Of a stretch of 64,000 bases of DNA, positions 32,256 to 42,197 are shown one piece after another. The notes beneath the pieces were generated by a model. The model was not told the DNA's origin and did not search any database. It saw only the letters and a program-made list of their open reading frames with translations. The stretch is from Candidatus Mediterraneibacter intestinavium. GTDB taxonomy: Bacteria; Bacillota; Clostridia; Lachnospirales; Lachnospiraceae. The stretch spans positions 1 through 64,000 of the forward strand of contig DWXK01000062.1 in NCBI GenBank assembly GCA_019119205.1, given 5' to 3'. Each line of letters begins with the position of its first letter. Within the stretch, counting starts at the first letter, position 1. The position numbers and the translations under genes are program-made.

Positions 32256-32346
32256 TTTACAATAACCTCCTTGTGGTATTCGCGGGATCTTGCCCCTCCC
32301 ACTTGTCTATGACTCTCTGTATCTGAGTTCAATACATCGCCAAGTG

Positions 32347-32772
32347 CTACTCTTCGACAACTACTCCCATTGAGCGGCATGTACCAGCCACCATGCTCAT
32401 AGCTGCTTCAACAGTTGCTGCATTCAGGTCCGGCATCTTCATCTCAGCGATCTCTTTTAACTGCTCTTTCGTGATCGTTGCAACTTTATTCTTGTTCGGT
32501 ACACCGGAACCGGATTTGATCTTGCAGGCTTTCTTGATAAGGACTGCTGCCGGCGGTGTCTTTGTGATAAAGCTGAAACTTCTGTCATTGTATACAGTGA
32601 TGACTACCGGAATGATCAGGTCGCCCTGGTCTGCTGTTCTTGCATTGAACTGCTTTGTAAACTCAACGATGTTTACACCGTGCTGTCCAAGTGCAGGTCC
32701 AACCGGCGGTGCCGGAGTTGCCTTGCCGGCAGGAATCTGTAATTTGATGTAACCTTCTACTTTTTTTGCCAT
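32347..32772 (-). CDS. rplK: 50S ribosomal protein L11
   Basis: [44 protein letters not shown]. Confidence 0.99.
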   Translation of the reverse strand: MAKKVEGYIKLQIPAGKATPAPPVGPALGQHGVNIVEFTKQFNARTADQGDLIIPVVITVYNDRSFSFITKTPPAAVLIKKACKIKSGSGVPNKNKVATITKEQLKEIAEMKMPDLNAATVEAAMSMVAGTCRSMGVVVEE

Positions 32773-32822
32773 TTCAATAACCTCCTTGTGGTATTCGCGG
32801 GATCACTCCCTCCCACCAATTC

Positions 32823-33341
32823 TTAATCCATTTTTTTCACTTCTGAAAAACTGAGTTCAACCGGAGTCTCTCGGCCAAACAGCTCAACATTGATAGACAG
32901 GCTCTTCTTCTGCTCGTTCATGCTCTGGACCGCTCCCACGGTACCTTCCCACGCTCCGCTCAGAACAGTGACGATATCGCCAACGCCGAAGTCGACCACC
33001 ACGTCATCCTTCTTAATGCCGAGGTTTTCCATCTCGCTGTCCTCCAGCGGGACCGGCTTGGACCCGGGTCCTACGAACCCTGTCACGCCGCGGGTATTTC
33101 TCACCACATACCATGTATCGTCATTCATGATCATGTGGATCATAACATAACCCGGGAACATCTTTCTCTGAACCGCCTTCTGGACTCCGTTCTTGAGTTC
33201 GGTCACTTCCTCCATCGGAACGCGCACCTCAAGGATCTGGTCTTCCAGATGCCGGTTCTCGATCGTCTTGTCAATGTTAGCTTTTACCTTGTTCTCATAC
33301 CCGGAATAAGTATGAACTACATACCATCTTGCCTCTGACAT
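32823..33341 (-). CDS. nusG: transcription termination/antitermination protein NusG
   Basis: MSEARWYVVHTYSGYENKVKANIDKTIENR. Confidence 0.98.
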   Translation of the reverse strand: MSEARWYVVHTYSGYENKVKANIDKTIENRHLEDQILEVRVPMEEVTELKNGVQKAVQRKMFPGYVMIHMIMNDDTWYVVRNTRGVTGFVGPGSKPVPLEDSEMENLGIKKDDVVVDFGVGDIVTVLSGAWEGTVGAVQSMNEQKKSLSINVELFGRETPVELSFSEVKKMD

Positions 33342-33366
33342 ATAATCACCTTTCTGCTGCGGTCAA

Positions 33367-33564
33367 CTATCTTACCAATAAGTCAATCCCATATCTCAGG
33401 ATAACGTCGATCACTGCGATCAGCGCTCCCAGGACAACGGAAACAGCAACAACTGCCGTGGTCTGCTTTGCAAGTGTCTTCTTATCTGGCCAAATGACCT
33501 TCTTGAACTCTGCCTGAAGTCCTTTGAACCAGCTCTTCTTCTGAGTTTTTGTCTTTTCACTCAT
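33367..33564 (-). CDS. secE: preprotein translocase subunit SecE
   Basis: 65 aa; FKGLQAEFKKVIWPDKKTLAKQTTAVV. Confidence 0.95.
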   Translation of the reverse strand: MSEKTKTQKKSWFKGLQAEFKKVIWPDKKTLAKQTTAVVAVSVVLGALIAVIDVILRYGIDLLVR

Positions 33565-33587
33565 GATCGTCCACTTCCTTCCAGCGA

Positions 33588-33737
33588 CTACTTTGTTTCC
33601 TTGTGCAGTGTGTGTGATTTGCAGAATCTGCAGTACTTCTTAGTCTCCATGCGTTCCGGATGAGTTTTCTTATCCTTGGTCATGTTGTAGTTACGGTTCT
33701 TGCATTCCGTACACTCCAGAGTAATTCTTGTGCGCAC
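33588..33737 (-). CDS. rpmG: 50S ribosomal protein L33 (GTG start)
   Basis: Reverse translation (M)[48 protein letters not shown]; not in the supplied ORF list (below length cutoff). Confidence 0.95.
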   Translation of the reverse strand: MRTRITLECTECKNRNYNMTKDKKTHPERMETKKYCRFCKSHTLHKETK

Positions 33738-33840
33738 AACTTCCACCTCGCTTTTTACTTATTCACCTACGTGTTGCTGATGGTTGCGAAGCCATCGGTT
33801 TTTAGGCATAAAAAAAAGACCTACTTCCATTCGCCGTAGT

Positions 33841-33870
33841 AGTATACCATGGCAGGCGGGAGGAAGTCAA
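33841..33870 (-). promoter_or_regulatory. promoter of rpmG-secE-nusG-rplKA
   Basis: Minus strand TTGACT, 18 nt spacer, extended -10 TGGTATACT. Confidence 0.7.
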
Positions 33871-33993
33871 GGTCTTTGTGGGTATTTGTTAGATTTTCAG
33901 CAAAACAAAGGATATAAAGTACCTGGCATAAAACAGAGTCCAGACTGATCCGTGCCCTCCATGCAGCCTTCCCCGGCACTCTGCCCCACGCTA

Positions 33994-34570
33994 TCACTCT
34001 TTCCAATATTTCTCCACGTATCGCTCTGCACTTTCGTCAGCCAGATCGTACTGCTCTTCCAGCTGGAACACAGCCTCTTTCCTGGGGATTCCCAGATTCC
34101 GCAAGGAACAGATAAGAGATTTTATCCCAGCTTCCTTCTGTTCTTTTATACGCTGCTCCACCCGCTTTTCTACCTGTTCTTTTATACGCTGCTCCACCCG
34201 CTCTTCTACCTGCTCTTCTACGTAATCTTCCATCAGTTCTACCAATGCATCACACATCTCTGCACGCACCTCCTCAAATTTTTTCCAGTTTGCTCTAACG
34301 ACCAGATCCATGACCGTCCTATAGAGCGGATCCTCTTTATGTCCCTCGTAATTTTCCAAAAGCCTGCTGATCTCTTCTTCCTCTGTCATCTGTCTTTTTG
34401 ATGATGAGCAGATCTACTCTGACCGGTTCGCTCCCCAGCGTATGCTCCGCTTTGAATTCCAGCCGTCCGGCGTCCTCCTGCAGTTCGATCTGCATCCCGG
34501 CATAAAAAGCAGGATGCCACCGCAGTGTCTTCTTACGTCTTGCCCTGAAAACCTCCTTTTCAGTTTTTAC
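33994..34570 (-). pseudogene. remnant of an Rpn/PD-(D/E)XK-type transposase-like protein: N-terminal and C-terminal parts joined out of frame
   Basis: N-part LRWHPAFYAGMQIELQEDAGRLEFKAEHTLGSEPVRVDLLIIKK (in ORF 34337..34768) followed in another frame by the C-part EEEISRLLENYEGHKEDPLYRTVMDLVVRANWKKFEEVRAEMCDALVELMEDYVEEQ (33994..34389); the middle of the family is absent. Confidence 0.65.
34139..34202. repeat. tandem 36-bp period repeat (two copies, 28-bp identical core)
   Basis: TGTTCTTTTATACGCTGCTCCACCCGCT at 34139..34166 and 34175..34202, encoding VEQRIKEQVEKRVEQRIKEQ coiled coil. Confidence 0.85.
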
Positions 34571-34905
34571 TGCAGGAAATTTTCTTTTTTCGGAAAACTC
34601 CTGCTGTTCATAATGGAAATAAAAGCATGAATCTTCCGATAGGCACAGCTTTTGGCTGCTATAGAAATATGGCAGATAACGGCGTGACGCCGTTCCGTCT
34701 GAATGATAGAAAATATGCTTTGTAGAAAGTTTATCACCGGCAGAAGGGAAATGCAAGAGTTCAAACACCTTTATCCCCGCTTAAGATAGACATACAATCC
34801 AGATCACCGACCAACAAAGACGTTTACTCGAATACGCCGCAAAGCTCGATCCCGAACAGTACGGAGTTCTACTTGAATTTTTAAGAACACTCTAAAGAAA
34901 TTTAC

Positions 34906-34977
34906 AACAAAAAGAACCTGTGAAGCAGGCAACAATCTTTTTCTAGATTGTCCCCTGTTATACAGGTTCTTTTTTGC
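34906..34977. terminator. bidirectional terminator-like hairpin
   Basis: AAAAGAACCTGT...ACAGGTTCTTTTTT with inner stem ACAATCT...AGATTGT. Confidence 0.65.
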
Positions 34978-35046
34978 TACATTATTTTTTCTATTACTTT
35001 TCTGAGAGGAAATACAAATCCTAAGGCACATTGCTGCCACATAGAA

Positions 35047-36249
35047 TCAACTATTATCCTTCTCCCCACTGTCCTCTTCCGTCTTCTCTTTCTCCGCCGT
35101 CCGGATATCCCTGTGTTTCTTCCTCAGTCTCTTATACACGCTCGCCCGGAAAAGGTTATACACCACCGACACGGTCGGGATGAATATCAGCATTCCCACA
35201 ACGCCCATCAGACTGCCGCCGATGGTCACCGCAGCAAGCACCCAGATCGAGGGAAGACCCACGGAACTTCCCACTACCTTCGGATAGATCAGGTTGCCCT
35301 CGATCTGCTGGAGAACCAGGAACATTATGACGAAGCCCAGTGCCTGAAACGGATCAACCATCAGGATCAGAAACGCTCCGATCACGCAGCCTATAAACGC
35401 CCCAAAGATCGGGATCAGCGCAGTAAATGCGATCAATACACCCACCAGCATAGCATACGGCATATTGAAAATGTTCATGGCAACGAAGAACATCACCCCG
35501 AGGATCAGCGCTTCCAGACACTGTCCGGTCAAGAAATTGGAAAAAGACTTAAATGTCAGTGATGAAACCTCAAGGCTCCACTCCACTTGCTTTTCTGAAA
35601 GAAATGCATACATGACCTTTCTGGCCTGTACTGTAAGCTTTTCTTTCTGTAAAAGGATATAGCACGAAAACACAAATGCGATAACAAATGTGGTCACTCC
35701 GCTCACGATCGAACCGATCGCAGACACAGTTGAATTGAGAACATTCCCGACACCGTTCTGGATAAAGCTGATCGCACTGTTTATCATCCGTTCCGGATCA
35801 AGGTTAAGGTTATTGATCCACGCCTGAATCTCCGGATTATCCTGAAAAAGTTTCTCCAGGAACTGCTGCGCTTCCGGTATAAATGTCCGGATCGTCATGC
35901 CCAGGGACAACAGCGTCTTCCCAAGTTCCGGGATCACGACAAACATGACCAGCACCACGACTCCGATCACAACAACGATCGTGAGGATAAGGCTGAGCGG
36001 CCGCGCAAGTTTTCGCGCCACTTTTTTCTCTTTCAGATATTTATTGCCAAAGATCAGTTTTTCAAAAAAGCTCATCGGCACATTCAGAACGAATGCGATG
36101 GCACCGCCTAAAAGAAACGGAAATATGATTCCGAATACAAAGCGGATCGCTTCGAAGATAAGTCCGTAATTTGCAAGGGCGATCAGTATTATGATCGTAA
36201 ACAGGATCAGTTCCCTTAGTTTTTTCATCGTTTCTCTGTCAAGTTTCAT
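35047..36249 (-). CDS. AI-2E family transporter
   Basis: 400 aa, multiple TM; IFGAFIGCVIGAFLILMVDPFQALGFVIMFLVLQQIEGNLIYPKVVG signature. Confidence 0.92.
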   Translation of the reverse strand: MKLDRETMKKLRELILFTIIILIALANYGLIFEAIRFVFGIIFPFLLGGAIAFVLNVPMSFFEKLIFGNKYLKEKKVARKLARPLSLILTIVVVIGVVVLVMFVVIPELGKTLLSLGMTIRTFIPEAQQFLEKLFQDNPEIQAWINNLNLDPERMINSAISFIQNGVGNVLNSTVSAIGSIVSGVTTFVIAFVFSCYILLQKEKLTVQARKVMYAFLSEKQVEWSLEVSSLTFKSFSNFLTGQCLEALILGVMFFVAMNIFNMPYAMLVGVLIAFTALIPIFGAFIGCVIGAFLILMVDPFQALGFVIMFLVLQQIEGNLIYPKVVGSSVGLPSIWVLAAVTIGGSLMGVVGMLIFIPTVSVVYNLFRASVYKRLRKKHRDIRTAEKEKTEEDSGEKDNS

Positions 36250-36347
36250 AGTTCCTCCTCAACGGGATATCATTATCATGTCTTTGTTATGTATCAAGTA
36301 TTGCCGTTTCCGGCGTCGATTTATTCTATCACGCCTCGCCCAATGCA

Positions 36348-36396
36348 ACAAGGCTGTCGGCCGATTTTTAACAAAATCTATGCCGGCAGCCTTGTA
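36348..36396 (-). terminator. terminator-like inverted repeat after truncated glgD
   Basis: CAAGGCTGTCGGC...GCCGGCAGCCTTG. Confidence 0.6.
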
Positions 36397-36412
36397 AGGA
36401 TCACATCATTTC

Positions 36413-37093
36413 TTAAACTGTCTTCCCTTTTTCAACGAACACCTGGCTGATCTGGTCGATCAGCAGCTCTCTCTCGATCGCGTAAATGTTCATTGAGAAG
36501 TTCTGTACTCCGGTCGCCTTTGAGTTGATCCTGATGTTATTGACTCTCTTGTTCTCAAGTTCCAGCGTATAATACAGGGACTTGTTGTCTGTTCCGGCTT
36601 CCAGAGCGCTCTTCGGGAGTTCTTCCTCTGTATATGCGATCGTCACGTCGGCGCCGCTCTCAATGTGCTGCTCAAGAAATGCTCCGAAATCAAAATTCAC
36701 TGCAATATTCGTATCCGCCATAACGACATACTTTTCTTTCTGGCTCTTCAGGAACCCCAGTATGCTCGCCAGCGCTTCCACACGCCCGTTGTATACCTTG
36801 ATATTCTTCTCTGCGAACGGAGGAACGATGTTCAGACCGCCGTTCTTGCGTGTAAGATCCCATTCACGTCCTGAGCCGAGATGGTCCAGAAGGGAATGAT
36901 AATTCTTTCGCACGATAACGGAAACATTATCGATCCCGCAGTTTACCATACTGGACAGGATAAAGTCGATCATACGATAACGGTCTGCGAACGGTATCGA
37001 AGCCATCAGGCGGTCCGCCACCAGTTCGGGGACCAGATCATCGTAACTGTTTGGGAAAATAATGCCCAATGCATCAATATTCGAATTTACCAT
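36413..37093 (-). pseudogene. glgD: GlgD-like subunit, copy 2, truncated to 226 aa (no C-terminal beta-helix domain)
   Basis: [60 protein letters not shown]...LLIDQISQVFVEKGKTV*; copy 1 is 372 aa. Confidence 0.7.
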
Positions 37094-38295
37094 TGCTCTT
37101 CACCGTCCTTTACATTATTGCTGACCATGGCGTTCGGTCCGACCTTCGCTCCGTTTCCGATCTCCACGCCGCTTCCGACTGTAGCTACGCCGCTGCTCTC
37201 TCCGTCCGGCATCGCGCCGACTACTGCGTTTTCCCCGATCGTCACATTCTCCGCAACGATACAGTGTTTCACGACAGCGCCCGCCTTGATCGTTGTGCCG
37301 CCCATAACAACTGCGTCTTCCACCTCAGCGCCCGGCTCCACCTTGACGCCTGCGAAGAGGATCGAGTGTTTTACATGACCGTTGATCCGGCATCCGTCTG
37401 TGATCATGGAGTTTTCCACCACGCCGGTCTCGCCGATCTTATGCCCGGTCATTCCGCTGTTGCGGCTGTAGATCTTCCACTCTTCATCAAAGAGGTCGAT
37501 GCCGCTGTGTTCCGGATCGAGGACCTCCATATTCGCTTCCCACAGCGACGGGATCGTTCCCACATCTTTCCAGTATCCGCTGAAGCGGTATGCATACATA
37601 TCTCGTCCGTCGCGGAGCAGATTCGGGATGATATTATTTCCAAAGTCATTCTCTGAATTCGGATCCGCCTCATCTTCTTCCAGGTATTTTCTGAGGATGT
37701 CCCAGTTGAAGATATAGATTCCCATGGAAGCAAGATTGGACTTCGGCTCTTTCGGTTTCTCCTGGAATTCCGTGATCTTGTCATTGTCATCCGTTACCAT
37801 CAGACCGAAACGGGATGCCTCTTCCCATGGAACTTCCATGACCGCCACACTGAATTCCGCGCCTTTTTCTTTGTGGAACTTCAGGAAATCGCTGTAATCC
37901 TGCTTGCAGATCTGGTCTCCGGAAAGGATGATCACATACTCAGGATCATAACGGTCGATAAATGAGATGTTCTGATAGATCGCATTCGCTGTTCCCTTAT
38001 ACCAGTCCGAGCCGGAAGCCTGCTGGTAAGGAGGAAGCACATGCACGCCGCCGTGCAGACGGTCAAGATCCCACGGCTGTCCGTTTCCTATGTACTCATT
38101 GAGCACGAGCGGCTGATACTGGGTCAGGATACCAACAGTATCAATACCCGAATTCACGCAGTTCGACAGCGGAAAATCAATGATACGGTATTTCCCGCCA
38201 AAAGGAACTGCCGGTTTTGCCAGATTCTGCGTCAATGCATAAAGACGCGATCCCTGTCCTCCGGCAAGGAGCATTGCAATCATTTCTTTTGCCAT
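37087..38295 (-). CDS. glgC: glucose-1-phosphate adenylyltransferase GlgC (copy 2)
   Basis: 402 aa; [42 protein letters not shown]. Confidence 0.95.
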   Translation of the reverse strand: MAKEMIAMLLAGGQGSRLYALTQNLAKPAVPFGGKYRIIDFPLSNCVNSGIDTVGILTQYQPLVLNEYIGNGQPWDLDRLHGGVHVLPPYQQASGSDWYKGTANAIYQNISFIDRYDPEYVIILSGDQICKQDYSDFLKFHKEKGAEFSVAVMEVPWEEASRFGLMVTDDNDKITEFQEKPKEPKSNLASMGIYIFNWDILRKYLEEDEADPNSENDFGNNIIPNLLRDGRDMYAYRFSGYWKDVGTIPSLWEANMEVLDPEHSGIDLFDEEWKIYSRNSGMTGHKIGETGVVENSMITDGCRINGHVKHSILFAGVKVEPGAEVEDAVVMGGTTIKAGAVVKHCIVAENVTIGENAVVGAMPDGESSGVATVGSGVEIGNGAKVGPNAMVSNNVKDGEEQW

Positions 38296-38410
38296 AATTC
38301 TTCCCCTATTCTAATAGATTTTTATGGTAAAATTGCACCTCAAAAGCCAAAAAAGTGGAAGTTTTTTATTCAAATAAGACAAAATCAGTCGATTTTTCCA
38401 TAAAATAGTA

Positions 38411-38432
38411 CGCGGAGTGTCACCACTCCGCG
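38411..38432 (-). terminator. hairpin overlapping the stop codon of the dgoD-like gene
   Basis: CGCGGAGTG-TCAC-CACTCCGCG; minus strand GAG TGG TGA lies inside the stem-loop. Confidence 0.5.
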
Positions 38433-39568
38433 ATCGATCCGTCTTCATGCCGCCACACCGGGTTCTTCCAGTTATGAGGATTTTTGTTTTCTTCGACAAC
38501 AAGCTCCCTGTTTATCTCAACACCAAGCCCTGCCCGTCTGGGAAGTTCCACATATCCATCTGTGAATTTAAAGTCTTCCGGGTTCAGCACATAATCCAGG
38601 ATGCTCTTCCCCACATTATAGTGGATCCCCATACTCTGCTCCTGGATGACTGCATTGTAAGAGCACGCGTCTACATTGAGGCATGCAGACAGAGCGATCG
38701 GTCCGAGCGGGCAGTGAGGCGCCAATGCCACATCAAATGCTTCCGCCATCGCCGCGATCTTTCTTACCTCCGTGATTCCTCCTGCGTGGCTTAGATCCGG
38801 CTGCACGATATCGACGCCCCCGATCTTCAAAAGCCGTTTAAAATCATATCTTGAATACAGCCTCTCTCCTGTTGCAATGGGAATATTGCACGCTGCAGCG
38901 ATCTCCGGGAAATATTCCATCTGTTCGCACAGTACCGGCTCCTCGATGAACATGGGATCAAACTCTTCCAGCTTTTTTGCCAGGATCTTAGCCATAGGCT
39001 TATGCACCCTGCCGTGAAAATCGATGGCGATCCCGAAATATCTTCCACAGCTTTCTCTGATCGCCGCTACCCGCTCCAGGACAGCGTCTATTTTATCGTA
39101 GGAATCTATCATCTGCAGTTCATCCGTGGCATTCATCTTAACCGCGGAAAATCCCGCCTCTTTTCTTTCAAGGGCCGCGCGCCCGACATCCCGGGGTCTG
39201 TCTCCGCCAACCCAGCTGTAGACTTTCATTTTATCCCTGCAGGCTCCGCCCAGCAGTTCATAGACCGGGACGCCAAAGTGCCTGCCCTTAATATCCCACA
39301 GTGCCTGGTCAATCCCGGCTATGGCGCTCATCATAACGCCTCCGCCCCTGTAGAATCCGGCTCGGTACAATGTATTCCAGATATCTTCAATCCGTGTGGG
39401 GTCTTTTCCGATAAGATAATCTCTCATCTCCTCAACACAAGCCAGTACCGTTCTGCAATGACCTTCCAGGACCGGCTCTCCCCATCCTGATATTCCTTCG
39501 TCTGTCACGATTTCCACGAACCCCCATCGCGGACGCACTGTAAAGGTATTTACTTCTCTGATCTTCAT
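38420..39568 (-). CDS. dgoD: galactonate dehydratase (mandelate racemase/enolase superfamily)
   Basis: [36 protein letters not shown]...[14 protein letters not shown]; next to KDPG-type aldolase and KDG kinase. Confidence 0.9.
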   Translation of the reverse strand: MKIREVNTFTVRPRWGFVEIVTDEGISGWGEPVLEGHCRTVLACVEEMRDYLIGKDPTRIEDIWNTLYRAGFYRGGGVMMSAIAGIDQALWDIKGRHFGVPVYELLGGACRDKMKVYSWVGGDRPRDVGRAALERKEAGFSAVKMNATDELQMIDSYDKIDAVLERVAAIRESCGRYFGIAIDFHGRVHKPMAKILAKKLEEFDPMFIEEPVLCEQMEYFPEIAAACNIPIATGERLYSRYDFKRLLKIGGVDIVQPDLSHAGGITEVRKIAAMAEAFDVALAPHCPLGPIALSACLNVDACSYNAVIQEQSMGIHYNVGKSILDYVLNPEDFKFTDGYVELPRRAGLGVEINRELVVEENKNPHNWKNPVWRHEDGSIAEW

Positions 39569-40212
39569 TCCTGCGCTCCTTCCTGCCATGCTCTGACCTT
39601 TTCCACAAGTGTACGGATCATCTCGCTTCCTTCTGCCCAGCGACCCTCTCTCACGATATCTTTTGGCACCAGGGCGCTCGCCAGCCCGGCTCCCAGGTAT
39701 CCCTGTTCCAAAAAGTCCGTAATGTTATTTCGATCCACACCGCCGATAGCCACATATTCTGTATCGTCAAAGGGTCCTTTCAGATCCCGCACATATCTTT
39801 GAGGCATACTGCCGGCAGGAAACAGTTTCATTGTATCAAATCCGTATTTCAGGCAGACAGCCACATCGCTGGGAGTCATCACTCCGGGAAGAAGCGGGAT
39901 TTTTCTTTCTGCGCAGAATGCCAGCACATCTTCCGGGGTTCCCGGTGTCAGCAGAAACTGTGCGCCGGCTTTCACCGCGGCATCTGCTTTCTCCACAGTT
40001 ATGGCGGTGCCGGCTCCGATGATGCACTGGTCCCCCATCTTCTCCCGCAAAAGGCTGATCTGTTCCAGCGCCCGCCCGCTGTTCAGCGCCACTTCAAAAA
40101 ATGATATGCCCCCGTTCACCGTCATCTCTGCATAATCCAGCGTTTTCTCAAATGGTACATTCCGCATGATCGCCAGAACCCGATTCTCTGATACGACTGA
40201 TCTTATGTCCAT
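39565..40212 (-). CDS. 2-dehydro-3-deoxy-6-phosphogalactonate/KDPG aldolase
   Basis: [28 protein letters not shown]...; 215 aa class I aldolase. Confidence 0.9.
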   Translation of the reverse strand: MDIRSVVSENRVLAIMRNVPFEKTLDYAEMTVNGGISFFEVALNSGRALEQISLLREKMGDQCIIGAGTAITVEKADAAVKAGAQFLLTPGTPEDVLAFCAERKIPLLPGVMTPSDVAVCLKYGFDTMKLFPAGSMPQRYVRDLKGPFDDTEYVAIGGVDRNNITDFLEQGYLGAGLASALVPKDIVREGRWAEGSEMIRTLVEKVRAWQEGAQE

Positions 40213-40307
40213 TTCATTTTCCTCCTTTTTCCTTCCTGTCTGCCTTCCATCTGCACTTCTCTGTTTCCCTTACCGGACAGGTCTTTTTCTTCTTTTATCT
40301 GCCTTCT

Positions 40308-41294
40308 TTACCGGGCAGGCTCTCTCCTGCCTTCCAGAGCCGTTCTCATTTCTTCCGCATCCGGATAGCCTTCATAATCTCCCCGTGTCTGGGTCGCCAT
40401 CGCACCGCAGATACTGCCCATAATCGCTGCCTTTTCCAGATCTGCTCCCTTTATAATGCCGGACAGAAATCCCGCATTAAATCCATCACCCGCTCCGATC
40501 GTTTCGATCGGTGTGCAGGGATAAGGCGGGATCTTTATAGTCTGGGAACCGTCTGATACGACCGTGCCTCTGGCCCCGTCTTTTATGACAAGGTATTCTG
40601 CCCTTCCTTTCTGAAACACAGTCTGAACGATCTCCTCAACAGTCTGTACTCCCAAAATCTCTCTGCCCTCATCCAGCCCGGTCAGCACAATACCGCTGCG
40701 GAGCGCAAACCTTCTCAGAATTTCCGTATGATCCTTCCCATGCCACAGTTTTTCCCGTATATTGGGATCAAACGCAACAGTAATATTCCTGCTTTCCGCC
40801 AGATCAAACATTGCTTCCACTGTTTTCCGGCAGCTTTCGCTCAAAACCGGCGTGATCCCGGTCAGATATACGACCCGTACGCCTTCCAGTTCCAGCCCGT
40901 CCAGGTCGGATGGACACATCGTGCTTGCCGCGCTGTCTTTCCGATAATAAAAAACCTTTGTTTCTCCTCCTGATATCCCCTTAAACATGATCCCTGTGGG
41001 ATGCTCGCTGTCAAGGAGCAGGTGGCCGCACTTCACCCCTTCTGCAAGCAGCTTTCCCCTGATAAAATATCCAAACTCATCCATGCCGAGACGGCTGAAC
41101 CATTCTGTATCCACGCCCAGTTTTGCCGCCCCCACTGCCACATTGCTCTCCGAACCTGCCGCATAAGGCTGAAAGTTTCCCGCATATCTGAGCGGACCTT
41201 CCCTGTCCGGGGCGAATGCCGCCATCGTTTCCCCAAAGGTAAATAATTCCGCCAAAAGATACCGCCCCTTTCTATTTCTCTTATATGTCCTCAA
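40308..41294 (-). CDS. 2-dehydro-3-deoxygluconokinase/galactonokinase (PfkB family sugar kinase)
   Basis: FTFGETMAAFAPDREGPLRYAGNFQPYAAGSESNVAVGAAKLG...IETIGAGDGFNAGFLSG. Confidence 0.9.
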   Translation of the reverse strand: MRTYKRNRKGRYLLAELFTFGETMAAFAPDREGPLRYAGNFQPYAAGSESNVAVGAAKLGVDTEWFSRLGMDEFGYFIRGKLLAEGVKCGHLLLDSEHPTGIMFKGISGGETKVFYYRKDSAASTMCPSDLDGLELEGVRVVYLTGITPVLSESCRKTVEAMFDLAESRNITVAFDPNIREKLWHGKDHTEILRRFALRSGIVLTGLDEGREILGVQTVEEIVQTVFQKGRAEYLVIKDGARGTVVSDGSQTIKIPPYPCTPIETIGAGDGFNAGFLSGIIKGADLEKAAIMGSICGAMATQTRGDYEGYPDAEEMRTALEGRREPAR

Positions 41295-41387
41295 TTATAT
41301 GGAGTTATGGGCTTGAAACATATGGAGGAATCTGTATTCAGTTATGGAAAATAGGATAATCTTCAAGCCAATTTTCTCACAGAAAAA

Positions 41388-41427
41388 CCCCGGCAAATCC
41401 TATTCTTGTTTCAGGATCCACCGGGGA
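41388..41427 (-). terminator. terminator of the V-type ATPase operon
   Basis: Minus strand CCCCGGTGGATCCTGAAACAAGAATAGGATTTGCCGGGGTTTTTCT. Confidence 0.75.
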
Positions 41428-41454
41428 TTCACATATGCTTATTTGTTGTACTTT

Positions 41455-42111
41455 TTATTTCTCGCTGTAATGATGCGCATCCTCGAGCATCATATCCTTC
41501 ACCTTCATCAGTCGGATCTGGGTACTCCTCTCGTTCTCATCCAGCTTCATCGTGATATATTTTATATTCTCCTCCGTCTCCGGGATGATCACGTGTTCCA
41601 GCGCGTTCACACGCCTTCTCGTCTTCTCGATCTCCGCCGCCATAAGCTGGCAGGCCTTCTCGCACTCAGCAAGCCGGATCATATCCGGAAGGATATCCGC
41701 CAGAGATTTCACCGCTCCGTCCAGATCACTGGAAGTAAAGGCGAATCCGTAGGAATAGATATCGTTCTCGTCCGCAGTGCGGGTCTTATACTCAAACGTG
41801 GGGATATCCACGCTCATCACGTTCTTCTCCCCCGCTTCAAGATTGACTTCCTGCTTTGGAGCCATGAGCGCCGTGTTAAGCGCTGCCTCAGACATCCCTG
41901 CTTTGGCGATGACAAAATTCCGGTTTGCAGACTTGATGCCCGCCTCCACTTTCTTGCGCACTGTCATATTCTCACGGACCAGGTCCAGATACTGGCGCAT
42001 CAGTTCATCCCGCTTGTCTTTCAGGAGCTTATGGCCGCGGATCGCAGTCACACGTTTCTTCTTCAGCCTTGTCAGCTCCATCCGGGTCGGATTCACATGT
42101 TTCGAAGCCAA
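41455..42111 (-). CDS. V-type ATP synthase subunit D
   Basis: NPTRMELTRLKKKRVTAIRGHKLLKDKRDELMRQYLDL. Confidence 0.96.
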   Translation of the reverse strand: MASKHVNPTRMELTRLKKKRVTAIRGHKLLKDKRDELMRQYLDLVRENMTVRKKVEAGIKSANRNFVIAKAGMSEAALNTALMAPKQEVNLEAGEKNVMSVDIPTFEYKTRTADENDIYSYGFAFTSSDLDGAVKSLADILPDMIRLAECEKACQLMAAEIEKTRRRVNALEHVIIPETEENIKYITMKLDENERSTQIRLMKVKDMMLEDAHHYSEK

Positions 42112-42197
42112 AACTCCACCTCCTTTGATAAATCATCTGAATATTTCACCCCGCTTTGCACCGCTCGCGGGCTTCGCGTTTTCGTTCCTCGGAACTG

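Noticed and set aside
34804-35040. 78-aa minus-strand ORF
   Set aside because: Runs through the bidirectional terminator hairpin and lacks a convincing start
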